Program-made: the position numbers and the translations under genes
Assembly (NCBI GenBank): GCA_963764195.1
Contig: CAVXRG010000002.1
Coordinates: 62,001 to 126,000 of the forward strand
Reading direction: 5' to 3'
Origin: JBDSSS01 sp963764195
GTDB taxonomy: Bacteria > Actinomycetota > Actinomycetes > Actinomycetales > Dermatophilaceae
DNA: 64,000 nucleotides
In this document: positions 1 to 7,878 of the stretch, in pieces
Layout of the letters: the number at the start of each line of letters is the position of its first letter
Position numbering within the stretch: the stretch's first letter is position 1
Notes under the pieces: model-generated
Databases searched by the model: none
Told to the model about the DNA's origin: nothing
The model's input: the letters and a program-made list of their open reading frames with translations, nothing else

Positions 1-1
1 C

Positions 2-547
2 CCCGGGTTCGAGCTGCGCCGCTACCCCGCACATGTCGTCGCCGAGGTCGCGGTCCGCGGGTCGTTCGAGGGCGCCGGCAGCCAGGCGTTCCGCTCGCTC
101 TTCGGCTACATCACCGGCCAGAACGCGTCGTCCCGGACGATCGAGATGACCGCGCCGGTCGTCCAGGAACCGGGCAGCGCCCGAGGTGGCTCGGAGAAGA
201 TCGCGATGACGGCGCCGGTCACCCAGACCGAGTCGGGCGAGGGCGAGCACGTCATCGCCTTCGTCCTGCCCGCGGGGATGACCGCCGAGACGGCTCCCAG
301 CCCCACCAACCCGCAGGTGCGGGTCCGTGCGGTGCCGGAACGGCTCGCGGCGGCCGTGCGATTCTCCGGGCGGTGGACCGAGTCCGGCTACCGACGCCAC
401 CTCGCCGAGCTCGGGTCCGCGCTCGCGGCCGCCGAGCTGGTCGCCACGGGGCCGCCGCGGTACGCCCGCTTCGACCCGCCCTACAAGCCGTGGTTCCTCC
501 GGCGCAACGAGGTCGTGCAGGACGTCACCCGCCCGGGCCCTGCCTGA
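2..547 (+). CDS. SOUL family heme-binding protein (5' end outside window)
   Basis: The reading frame is open from the first bases and ends at TGA 545-547, so the N-terminus lies to the left of the window. The visible part begins PGFELRRYPAHVVAEV and continues with the two SOUL-typical TAPV segments (IEMTAPVVQE and IAMTAPVTQT), ending in FDPPYKPWFLRRNEV, the usual C-terminal signature. SOUL/HBP proteins bind heme or tetrapyrroles; the bacterial role is poorly defined and none is assigned here. An internal ATG at 146 is not the true start, because SOUL homology extends upstream of it. It is followed after 67 bp by a DUF427 gene on the same strand. Confidence 0.9.
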   Translation, partial: PGFELRRYPAHVVAEVAVRGSFEGAGSQAFRSLFGYITGQNASSRTIEMTAPVVQEPGSARGGSEKIAMTAPVTQTESGEGEHVIAFVLPAGMTAETAPSPTNPQVRVRAVPERLAAAVRFSGRWTESGYRRHLAELGSALAAAELVATGPPRYARFDPPYKPWFLRRNEVVQDVTRPGPA

Positions 548-614
548 GGCGAGGAAGGATTGCGGGTTCGTGATTGTTGGACCTGCTATTCCGTTGCCGA
601 ACCGAGGAGACGTC

Positions 615-896
615 ATGCGCGCCACGTGGAACGACAAGGTCATCGCCGAGAGCACCGACACGGTGGTCGTGGAGGGCAACCACTACTTCCCGATCGCGTC
701 GGTCGACCCGTCCGTGCTCAAGGCCTCCGACACGCACACGACGTGCCCGTGGAAGGGCCAGGCGTCCTACTACTCGCTCACCGTCGACGGCCAGACCAAC
801 CGGGACGCCGCCTGGTTCTACCCCACCCCGAAGGACGCTGCCGCCGAGCTCACCGACCGGGTCGCCTTCTGGCGCGGGGTCACCATCACCGACTGA
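615..896 (+). CDS. DUF427 domain protein
   Basis: A 93-residue soluble protein starting MRATWNDKVIAES, with the DUF427 hallmarks VVVEGNHYFP, CPWKGQASYY and AWFYPTPK. The family is a small beta-rich fold of unknown function, often a single domain in actinobacteria. The ATG at 615 is preceded by GAGGAG at 604-609, which supports this start. A larger frame running through from 327 is not real because it overlaps the SOUL gene in another frame. The function remains unknown. Confidence 0.88.
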   Translation: MRATWNDKVIAESTDTVVVEGNHYFPIASVDPSVLKASDTHTTCPWKGQASYYSLTVDGQTNRDAAWFYPTPKDAAAELTDRVAFWRGVTITD

Positions 897-929
897 CCTG
901 CTCGTCCGCCCTCAGCTCCGTCGACGTCT

Positions 930-1138
930 TCACGCCCTCCCGCCGAGGAGGACGGCGACGAGGGCTGCCACGACGAGGCTGACGAGCGGGATGCCGACGG
1001 CCCGCGCCAGCAGCGGGTAGAGCGCCCCGCCCCTGATCCGGCCGAGGCCCGCGGACTGGAGCCGGGTGGCGACGGCGTAGCCGTGGGCCGGACCCTCGGC
1101 GAGCGCCGCGAGGCTACTCGGTCTGTCCAGGCAGATGG
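930..1138 (-). pseudogene. PadR-like regulator remnant
   Basis: Read on the minus strand, the segment encodes LAALAEGPAHGYAVATRL, then GLGRIRGGALYPLLARA, which match the winged-helix start of PadR regulators (LxxGPxHGYE and GxLYPxLxRLE). After ALYPLLAR it runs directly into a hydrophobic stretch (VGIPLVSLVVAALVAVLL) and stops at 930-932. There is no convincing start codon, and an in-frame stop lies just upstream near 1172. The recognition-helix end and dimerisation part seem deleted and joined to a membrane-like tail. I read it as a decayed gene; a short real membrane protein is less likely. Confidence 0.45.
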
Positions 1139-1166
1139 TCCAACGGATTCGCTGACGCGTGCACGG

Positions 1167-2012
1167 TCACCCGGCATACGGCCGGACGGGCTGGCCCGGG
1201 GAGACCCCCGTGACGTGGAAGAGCGACCCGGCGAGCGGGTCGTCGTCCGGCGCGAGGTTCTCCCGCGAGGTCGTGATGAACAGCTCGTCGAGGCGCTCCC
1301 CGCCCAGGGTGCAGGCGGTGACCTGGCGCGCGGCGACCTCGACGACCTCGTCGAGCCGGCCGTCAGCGTCGTAGTGTCGGACCGCGCCACCACCGTTCGC
1401 GGCGACCCAGACACCGCCGGCCGCGTCCACGGTGAGTCCGTCGGGGTGGCCGTCCTCGGGGCCGAAGGCGACCCAGGGACGGCGGTTCGTCAGGCCCGCC
1501 TCCCGGTCGTAGTCGAAGACGTCGACGCGGCCGGTCGGGGTGTCGACGTAGTGCGCCCGGTGTCCGTCGGGCGTCCACTCGAGGCCGTTGGAGATCGTCA
1601 CGTCGCCGAAGGCTCTCGTCACGTCGTGGTCGGGAGCGAGACGGTAGACCGACCCGGCGCCGGGGGTCGCGGCATACGCCATCGAGCCGCACCAGAAGCG
1701 GCCATCAGGGTCGCACCCACCCTCGTTCATCCGGATCGGCCCGTCCCACAGGGGATCCAGGGTGGTGAGCTCCCCGTCGGCGGCCTCGAGCGCGAAGCCG
1801 CGCTCGACCGCGATCACGGCACCACCCGTGGTGCGAGGACGCACGACGGCAGCCACCGTGCCGACGTGGCGACGCCCGATCGAGCCGTCAGGTCGCAGCG
1901 AGAGGATGTCGCCGGCGAGCATGTCGACCCAGCGCAACCCGCCCCACCCGGGCGACCAGACGGGGCCCTCGGCGTGGTGGGCGACGGGTTCGGTCAGCTG
2001 GTCGGCACGCAT
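1167..2012 (-). CDS. SMP-30/gluconolactonase-like sugar lactonase
   Basis: A 281-residue protein of the SMP-30/gluconolactonase/LRE-like six-bladed propeller family. Visible family residues are the metal-ligand Glu in HAEGPVW near residue 15, RMNEGGCDPDGRFWCG in the middle, the ligand Asn in TISNGLEW and the ligand Asp in HPDGLTVDAAG. These enzymes hydrolyse sugar lactones, usually with a divalent metal; the substrate cannot be told from sequence. GTG 2015 and ATG 2012 are adjacent; the ATG is chosen. It lies head to tail with the haloacid dehalogenase remnant, 46 bp away. Confidence 0.88.
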   Translation of the reverse strand: MRADQLTEPVAHHAEGPVWSPGWGGLRWVDMLAGDILSLRPDGSIGRRHVGTVAAVVRPRTTGGAVIAVERGFALEAADGELTTLDPLWDGPIRMNEGGCDPDGRFWCGSMAYAATPGAGSVYRLAPDHDVTRAFGDVTISNGLEWTPDGHRAHYVDTPTGRVDVFDYDREAGLTNRRPWVAFGPEDGHPDGLTVDAAGGVWVAANGGGAVRHYDADGRLDEVVEVAARQVTACTLGGERLDELFITTSRENLAPDDDPLAGSLFHVTGVSPGQPVRPYAG

Positions 2013-2058
2013 CACCCGACCCTACGGGCCAGGCCGCCGTGCCACCCGCGAAGGCGCG

Positions 2059-2764
2059 TCACTGCGCGGTGGGCAGCTCACCGAGGCGTGCGGCCAGCTC
2101 CGGCAGCCCCGCCACGGTGAGGTCCGGAGCCGCGAAGCAGGTCGGGTAGGGCGACCCCGACCGGTCGACCCAGGCCGTCATCAGCCCGGCCTCGTGGGCC
2201 CCGTGGATGTCCCACGGGTGGACCGCGACGAGCACGGCCTGCGCGGGCTCGATGCCGAGCTCACCGAGGGCATAGGCATAGGACGACCCGGCCGGCTTCC
2301 ACGCGGGCGCGTCCTCGACGGACAGCAGCCGCTCGAAGCGATCCGCCGACGCCGGCCCGCCGGAGCAGGCCCTCGGCGACGGACGCGGACCCGTTGCTCA
2401 AGGTGGTCAGGCGCAGCCCGAGGTCGGCGAGGTCACCGGTGCCGGGCGCCACGTCGGGGTGCAGGGACAACGAGGTGAACCCGCCCATCACGTGCTCGAC
2501 GGCAGCCTCGAGGTCGCCGACCGCCCCGGTGAGGAGGGTCCGCAGGCTGTCCTGGGCGAGGTCCGCGAAGGCCGGGTTGGCGCCGGTCACGGTCAGGGCG
2601 AAGCCGTCGCGCAGCAGCCCGGCGAACCACGGTGCAGCGAGGTGGCCCGGCGCGCCGATGTCGGTGAAGCGCTCTGCCATCGGGCTCATGTCCGAGAGGG
2701 TCTCGTTGACGTCGAAGACGACGGCGCTCGGACGTCGGGTGGGGGCTTGGGAGGTGTCGCTCAT
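2059..2764 (-). pseudogene. Haloacid dehalogenase type II, frameshifted
   Basis: Two frames on the minus strand together make a complete type II haloacid dehalogenase. The first (from ATG 2764) has motif I VVFDVNETLSD with the nucleophile Asp and motif II TTLSNGSA. Near 2345-2352 the frame must slip by one base, after which ADRFERLLSVEDAPAWKP (motif III Lys) and HPWDIHGAHEAGLMTAWVDR (motif IV) follow to TGA 2059-2061. Without the slip the protein ends in a nonsense tail at 2261. The total length is normal for the family. It is either a recent one-base lesion or a sequencing error in GC-rich DNA; all catalytic motifs are otherwise intact. Confidence 0.82.
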
Positions 2765-2880
2765 CCGTCCACCCTAGGCAGCCTCGGCAGGTAGGGTCCG
2801 GGGCAGCCCGGAGCAGGTGTCCGCCTCCGCCGCGACCCTCCCGCCACAGCGTTGCCCCGAACCAAGGACCCCATGACTTC

Positions 2881-3690
2881 ATGACCCCGACTCACCCCCT
2901 TCCCACCCTGCGTCCCACCCTGCGTCCCACCCTGCGCCGCCTCGGCGTGCTCGCCCTCCTTCCCCTCGCGTTCCTCAGCGCCTGTGACCAGAGCGCCGGA
3001 GCCGCTTCCGCCCCTGCGGTGTCGACGAGCACGACGTCGGCCCAGCCGGTCGCCCCGCGGCCCGCGTCGTGGACGGTCACCAAGATCGTCGACGGCGACA
3101 CCATCTGGGCGACCCGGGCCGGCGAGCGGGTCAAGGTGCGCCTCATCGGGATCGACACCCCGGAGACCGGGCAGTGTGGCTTCACCGCCGCGACCGACCA
3201 CCTCCGCGCCGTCATCGCCGGCCGGCCGGTCACCCTGACCCCGGGGGCCCGCGACGACGTCGACCGCTACGGCCGCGTGCTGCGCTACGTCGACGTGGCC
3301 GGGACCGACGCCGGCCTGAGCCAGATCAGCGACGGCCTCGCCGTCGCGCGCTACGACTCCCGCGATGGTTACGGTCGCCATGCGCGTGAGAGCGCCTACG
3401 TCGCCGCCGACGCCACCGGCTCGAACCCGTCCTGCCCCGCGGTGGCCCCGAGCGCCGCCGCATCAACACCGCCGCGGACCCCGCCGGGGGCGCCCGAAGC
3501 GCCCACTGGCGCGTGGCCGTCCGCAGGCGACCGCCACCCCTGCCCGCAGAGCCAGCCGATCAAGGGTAACGAGCCCTCGATGATCGCCCACAGCCCGGGC
3601 CAGCAGTCCTACCTCGTGACGAACCCGGAGCAGTGCTTCACCACTCTGGCGGCTGCCGCCGCCGCCGGTTTCCGTCCCGCGAGACGGTGA
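2881..3690 (+). CDS. Secreted thermonuclease-like lipoprotein with sunset-type C-terminus
   Basis: A 269-residue exported staphylococcal-nuclease-family protein. An Arg-rich n-region and hydrophobic core lead to the lipobox LSAC, with Cys35 as the probable lipidated residue. The nuclease domain spans about residues 64-180: TKIVDGDTIW, VRLIGIDTPE (catalytic Arg and Glu) and DRYGRVLRYV (second Arg). A Pro/Ala linker leads to IKGN...PGQQSYLVTNPEQCF, resembling the small sunset domain found on many actinobacterial secreted nucleases. It probably degrades extracellular nucleic acid at the cell surface. ATG 2873 in another frame hits a stop at once, so 2881 is the start. Confidence 0.87.
   Translation: MTPTHPLPTLRPTLRPTLRRLGVLALLPLAFLSACDQSAGAASAPAVSTSTTSAQPVAPRPASWTVTKIVDGDTIWATRAGERVKVRLIGIDTPETGQCGFTAATDHLRAVIAGRPVTLTPGARDDVDRYGRVLRYVDVAGTDAGLSQISDGLAVARYDSRDGYGRHARESAYVAADATGSNPSCPAVAPSAAASTPPRTPPGAPEAPTGAWPSAGDRHPCPQSQPIKGNEPSMIAHSPGQQSYLVTNPEQCFTTLAAAAAAGFRPARR
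2902..2937 (+). repeat. 12-bp tandem repeat in the signal peptide
   Basis: Three head-to-tail copies of cccaccctgcgt (the last copy has one change) encode the LRPT-type repeats in the n-region of the nuclease signal peptide. The unit is a multiple of three, so copy-number change would preserve the frame and only lengthen the basic n-region. Confidence 0.85.
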
Positions 3691-3740
3691 GCAGCGCTGC
3701 AGGAGAAGGGTCCTGAGCGGCATACCCACTGGGCGAACGG

Positions 3741-3769
3741 GTGGCCCGGGCGCGACGCGTCCGGGCCAC
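3741..3769 (+). terminator. Hairpin after the nuclease gene
   Basis: A perfect 9-bp stem (gtggcccgg at 3741-3749 with ccgggccac at 3761-3769) with an 11-nt loop, 50 bp after the nuclease stop. There is no T-run, so it is a hairpin-type terminator candidate only. Confidence 0.5.
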
Positions 3770-3789
3770 CTCCCTGCATCGGGGGGCAG

Positions 3790-4203
3790 GGACTCACTTC
3801 GCCAGGATGCCGGCGCACGGCGACGTTGAGCGAGCTGCCGTAGTTGTTCGGGGCGACGACGAGGTTGATCGTCGCCTCGGGGGCGACCGCGTGCGCCCAC
3901 TGGACGTCGAGGCTCGTCTCCCCGGCCCAGCCGGCGGGCTGCCCCTTGTGGGCGGTCATCGTCGCTGGGCACCCGGCGGGGCAGTAGACGTCGAGGTCGG
4001 ACTGCGCCGTCGGGCTGCCATCGGCGTCGACGATGACGATGACGATCGACTGTCCCTTGCCGGTCCACGTGGCGGGGATGTCGTACGCCTTGCGGATGAG
4101 AGCCGTTGTGTAGCAGGCGATCCCGTAGGCGGTGAGGCACTGGGACGGCGCTCAGGGCGACCCCCCAGCTCCGGCGGCGGCGGACGTGGTGGGCGACCGG
4201 CAT
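3790..4203 (-). pseudogene. Sedolisin (peptidase S53)-like remnant
   Basis: The minus strand carries CLTAYGIACYTTALIRKAYD, TGKGQSIVIVIVDADG and GETSLDVQWAHAVAPEAT, the last being the sedolisin Glu/Asp catalytic signature (GETSLDVxWAHxxAP), followed by INLVVAPNNYGSSLNVAV. Homology then ends abruptly, so the catalytic Ser region and most of the protease are missing. At the 5' side a signal-peptide-like start (MPVAHHVRRRRSWGVALSAV, ATG 4203) lies in a different frame, with an in-frame stop between. The gene is therefore both frameshifted or deleted near the N-terminus and truncated at the C-terminus. Confidence 0.7.
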
Positions 4204-4329
4204 GGGGTGCCCTTCTCCGGTCGGTCAGGGAAAGCGGCTCGGTCGAGCCTCGGGCACCGTGCGCAGCCGGACCCCCGGGTGGCTGGGACGAACACGTGAG
4301 TTCCCTGCCGGTTCCCGGGGAGCGGGGGG

Positions 4330-5790
4330 TCAGGAGACCTCGGACTCGCTGCGGTCACCCGACCAGTCGGTGTGGAAGGCGCCCCCACGGTCGGTGCGCG
4401 TGTAGGTGTGGGCCCCGAAGTTGTCGCGTAGCACCTGGATCAGCGAGGCGGGCAGCCGGTCCCGGCGCAGGGCGTCGAAGTAGGCGAGCGAGGACGAGAA
4501 GGCCGGCGTCGGCACGCCGGAGGCCACGGCCGTCCCGACGACCCGGCGCCAGGCCGCGATGCCCTCCTGGAGGGCGTCGGCGAAGTAGGGCGCGGTGAGC
4601 AGCGAGTCGAGGTCCGGGTCAGCGGCATACGCCTCGCGGATCCGGTCGAGGAAGCGCGCCCGGATGATGCACCCACCCCGCCAGATCGTCGCGACGGTGC
4701 CGAGGTCGAGGTCCCAGCCGTGCTCCTTCGCGCCGGCGGCCAGCTGGTCGAAGCCCTGCGCGTAGGCGACGATCTTCGAGGCGTAGAGCGCGGCGCGGAC
4801 ATCGTCGACGAACTGGTCCCGGTCGAGCTCGGTGGCGGAGCCCGCGTCGACGGCGATCCCACCGAAGACGTCGCGAACCGCTGCCCGCTGCTCGGTGTGG
4901 CCCGACAGGCTGCGGGCGAAGGTCGCCTCGGCGATGCCCGTCACCGGCACCCCGAGGTCGAGTGCGCTCTGCACCGTCCAGCGTCCGGTCCCCTTCTGCT
5001 CGGCGGCGTCACCGACGACGTCGACGAAGGGCTTGCCCGTCGCGGCGTCGGTGTGGGTGAGGACGTCGGCGGTCATCTCGATGAGGAAGGACTCGAGGTC
5101 ACCGTCGTTCCAGTCGCGGAAGACCTCCGCGATCTCACTCGGCTCGAGGCCGAGCTCGCCGCGCAGCAGGTCGAAGGACTCCGCGATGAGCTGCATGTCG
5201 GCGTACTCGATGCCGTTGTGCACCATCTTGACGAAGTGGCCGGCAGCGTCGGCGCCGAGGTGGGCGGCGCAGGCGACACCGTCGACCTGGGCGGCGATCG
5301 ACTCGACGACCGGCGCGATCCGCTCGTAGGCATGGTCGGAGCCACCGACCATGATCGACGGGCCCTCGAGCGCTCCGACCTCGCCGCCGGACACTCCCAT
5401 GCCGACGAAGTGGATCCCCTTGTCGGAGAGCGCCTGCTCGCGTCGCAGGGTGTCCTCGAAGTGGGCGTTGCCGGCGTCGATGACGATGTCGTCCTCGTCG
5501 AGCAGGGGGGTCAGCTCCTCGATGACGGCGTCGGTCGGGGCGCCCGCCTTGACCATGATGATGATGGCTCGGGGACGTTCGATGGAGGCGACGAAATCCT
5601 CGAGGCTCTCCGACCCGACGAAGTCGCCCTCGTCACCGTGCTCCTCGAGGAGGCTCGTCATCCTGGCGGTCGTGCGGTTGTGCACCGCGACCGTGTGACC
5701 GTGCCGGGCGATGTTCCGGGCGAGGTTGCGACCCATGGTTGCGAGGCCGGTGACGCCGATCGTTGCCGTTGCTTGCTTCGAGGACTCCAT
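4330..5790 (-). CDS. gnd: 6-phosphogluconate dehydrogenase, decarboxylating
   Basis: A 486-residue enzyme of the pentose phosphate pathway: 6-phosphogluconate plus NADP gives ribulose 5-phosphate, CO2 and NADPH. The N-terminal Rossmann fold shows TGLATMGRNLARN, followed by VHNRTTARM. Further family marks are GMGVSGGEVGALEGPSIMVGG, the catalytic Lys in FVKMVHNGIEYADMQLIAE, KGTGRWTVQSA and the C-terminal RTDRGGAFHTDW. The length matches the long family form. ATG 5790 (MESSKQATATIGVTG) is taken as the start; a much longer open frame upstream lies antisense to the sulfatase and is not real. It is divergent from the sulfatase with a 90-bp spacer. Confidence 0.96.
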   Translation of the reverse strand: MESSKQATATIGVTGLATMGRNLARNIARHGHTVAVHNRTTARMTSLLEEHGDEGDFVGSESLEDFVASIERPRAIIIMVKAGAPTDAVIEELTPLLDEDDIVIDAGNAHFEDTLRREQALSDKGIHFVGMGVSGGEVGALEGPSIMVGGSDHAYERIAPVVESIAAQVDGVACAAHLGADAAGHFVKMVHNGIEYADMQLIAESFDLLRGELGLEPSEIAEVFRDWNDGDLESFLIEMTADVLTHTDAATGKPFVDVVGDAAEQKGTGRWTVQSALDLGVPVTGIAEATFARSLSGHTEQRAAVRDVFGGIAVDAGSATELDRDQFVDDVRAALYASKIVAYAQGFDQLAAGAKEHGWDLDLGTVATIWRGGCIIRARFLDRIREAYAADPDLDSLLTAPYFADALQEGIAAWRRVVGTAVASGVPTPAFSSSLAYFDALRRDRLPASLIQVLRDNFGAHTYTRTDRGGAFHTDWSGDRSESEVS

Positions 5791-5880
5791 GCCGTGGCCA
5801 ACCCCTGCCACCCATGCAGGTATTCCGGGGCATTCCGGGGGCGAGCGGGGGCGAGCGGGGGCGGACGTAGGTTGGACCGT
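5791..5880. promoter_or_regulatory. Divergent gnd/sulfatase intergenic region
   Basis: The 90-bp spacer must hold the promoters of both divergent genes. It has a tandem G-rich repeat (unit gcgagcgggg, about 2.5 copies at 5837-5866) but no clear -35/-10 pair by eye. The sulfatase ATG lies only about 15 bp after the repeat. Confidence 0.35.
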
Positions 5881-7320
5881 ATGCAGCGACCCAACCTCGT
5901 CTTCCTGCTCAGTGACGACCACGCGGCACACGCGATCTCCGCCTACGGCTCGGTCGTCAACCGCACCCCGCACATCGATGCGATCGCCGCGGCGGGGGTG
6001 CGTTTCGACAGCATGTTCGCGACGAACTCGCTCTGCGCGCCGAGCCGGGCCTCGATCCTCACCGGCACCTACAGCCACGTCAACGGCGTGACGACGCTCG
6101 ACACCCCGATCGACGCCGGCCAGCCGACCTTCGTCGACCAGCTGCACGAGGTCGGCTACCGGACGGGGTTCGTCGGCAAGTGGCACATGGGTGAGGGGCC
6201 GGGACACGATCCCCAGGGCTTCGACCACTGGGAGGTGCTCATCGACCAGGGCGAGTACGTCGACCCGCGCTTCCGCTCGGCCGACGGGGTACGCACGGAG
6301 ACCGGTTACGCGACCGACCTCATCACGGACCTCGCTCTGCGGTGGGTGGACTCGCTCGAGGGGGACGAGCCGTGGTGTGTCTTCATCTGGCACAAGGCGC
6401 CCCACCGTTCCTGGGTGCCCGACGATGCTCATCGAGGGATGTATGCAGAGCCGATCCGCGTGCCCGACACCTTCACCGACAACCTCGACGGGCGCTCCGA
6501 GACGGCACGACGGGCCGCGATGCGCGTGGCCGACCACCTCAACGCCGAGGACCTGAAGGAGCCTGTGCCGCAAGGGCTCTCGTCCGAGCAAGAGGCGCTG
6601 TGGAAGTACCAGCGCTTCATGGAGGACTACCTCGCCTGCGTGGCCTCCGTGGACGACAACGTCGGCCGCGTCCACGACTGGCTCGCGGCCCGCGGCGACG
6701 TGGAGGACACCGTCGTCGTCTACGGCTCGGACCAGGGCTTCTTCCTCGGCGACCATGGCTGGTTCGACAAGCGGTTCATGTACGAGGAGTCGATCCGGAT
6801 GCCCTTCGTGCTGTCCTATCCGCGCTCGGTCGCGGCGGGTCAGGTACACGGCGGGATCGTCACCAACGTCGACATCGCGGTGTCGCTGCTCGACGCGGCG
6901 GGCGCGGCCCGGCACCCACGGATGCAGGGAAGGTCGTTCTGGCCGGAACTCGTCGGCGCACCCTCCCCCGAGCCGCCGGTGGAGGGCTTCTACTACCGCT
7001 ACTGGATGCACGACGACGGCGCCCACCACGTCGGCGCGCACTACGGCTACCGCACCGACCGGCACACCCTCATCTACTTCTACAACGACGGTCTCGGGAT
7101 CCCGGGCTGCTCGGACGAGCGCCACCCCGCGGAGTGGGAGCTCTACGACCTGCTTGAGGACCCCGACCAGGTGCACAACGTGGTCGACGACCCGGCGTAT
7201 GCCGCGGTGCGGGCCGAGCTCGAGGCCGCCCTCTGGCGGGCCCAGGCCGCGGTCGGCGACGCGCCTCACCCGGACCAGCCGGTCCCCGCGCTCGTCAGTG
7301 CGGGGACGCGTCGCGGATGA
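5881..7320 (+). CDS. Sulfatase (type I, formylglycine-dependent)
   Basis: A 479-residue arylsulfatase-family hydrolase. The N-terminus NLVFLLSDDHAAHAIS supplies the first metal-binding Asp pair. Cys52 in NSLCAPSRASILTG is the CxPSR residue that a formylglycine-generating enzyme would convert, and VGKWHMG and YGSDQGFFLGDHGWFDKR carry later active-site residues. There is no signal peptide, suggesting a cytoplasmic enzyme unless exported otherwise. The C-terminal EWELYDLLEDPDQVHN is typical of the family. Substrate (sulfated sugar, aryl or choline ester) cannot be told. No formylglycine-generating enzyme gene is seen next to it in this window. Confidence 0.93.
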   Translation: MQRPNLVFLLSDDHAAHAISAYGSVVNRTPHIDAIAAAGVRFDSMFATNSLCAPSRASILTGTYSHVNGVTTLDTPIDAGQPTFVDQLHEVGYRTGFVGKWHMGEGPGHDPQGFDHWEVLIDQGEYVDPRFRSADGVRTETGYATDLITDLALRWVDSLEGDEPWCVFIWHKAPHRSWVPDDAHRGMYAEPIRVPDTFTDNLDGRSETARRAAMRVADHLNAEDLKEPVPQGLSSEQEALWKYQRFMEDYLACVASVDDNVGRVHDWLAARGDVEDTVVVYGSDQGFFLGDHGWFDKRFMYEESIRMPFVLSYPRSVAAGQVHGGIVTNVDIAVSLLDAAGAARHPRMQGRSFWPELVGAPSPEPPVEGFYYRYWMHDDGAHHVGAHYGYRTDRHTLIYFYNDGLGIPGCSDERHPAEWELYDLLEDPDQVHNVVDDPAYAAVRAELEAALWRAQAAVGDAPHPDQPVPALVSAGTRRG

Positions 7321-7423
7321 GTGCGTGCTGGAACCTCGGGCCGCCACCCACCTCGTCGATGAGATGGGCGGCCAGCAGGACGCGGAGGCCGTCGGCGCAC
7401 GAGAGGGTTCGGGCGCGGGGACC

Positions 7424-7714
7424 TCACCAGTCGCGGTGTCCGTGGCGGAGGTGGACCGCCTCGCTGTGCAGCATCCGGCGCTCGGAGCTCGAGCGCGCGG
7501 TGCGCTCGAGGGCGGCGAGCTCCTCGAGGGCCTCCTGCACGGAGAGGACCTGAGTGACGCCGGGCGGTGGCGGGTCGGGCAGGAGGCGTGCCGACGCGGT
7601 GACCGCCGGTCCGGCTGCCAAAGCGGCGAGGGCCACGGCTACGACGGGGCAGAGGCGCCGGGCGGAGGCGCTGCGCGTCGTCGTGCCGGCTGTGTTGCGG
7701 AAGTGCTGGACCAT
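7424..7714 (-). CDS. Small putative secreted protein, unknown function
   Basis: A 96-residue protein starting MVQHFRNTAGTTTRS with a basic n-region, a hydrophobic segment (LCPVVAVALAALAAGPAV) and an Ala-x-Ala-like cleavage site near residue 40. The mature part is short, with a possible amphipathic helix (VQEALEELAALERTARSS) and a His-rich end (HLRHGHRDW). ATG 7714 is preceded by aggagaag, a strong ribosome binding site, which makes it the likely start over the upstream ATG at 7771. No family is recognised. It converges on the sulfatase. Confidence 0.6.
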   Translation of the reverse strand: MVQHFRNTAGTTTRSASARRLCPVVAVALAALAAGPAVTASARLLPDPPPPGVTQVLSVQEALEELAALERTARSSSERRMLHSEAVHLRHGHRDW

Positions 7715-7878
7715 GATCTTCTCCTGGTGGGCGTGCCTGCTCGGGAACTCCTCCAGCCTCGGTCCGACCACCCCGCCGACACATCCGGCAGACTCCCTAT
7801 CCTCGTGCGCCGACCTCCCTATCTTCGGCAGGCCGATGATCCACCGCGATGTCGGCCCGACTGGATATCGTCACGCGC

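Noticed and set aside
4720..5880. Long plus-strand frame opposite gnd
   Set aside because: It is antisense to a clear enzyme gene and shows Asp/Val/Gly-rich shadow composition typical of high-GC DNA.
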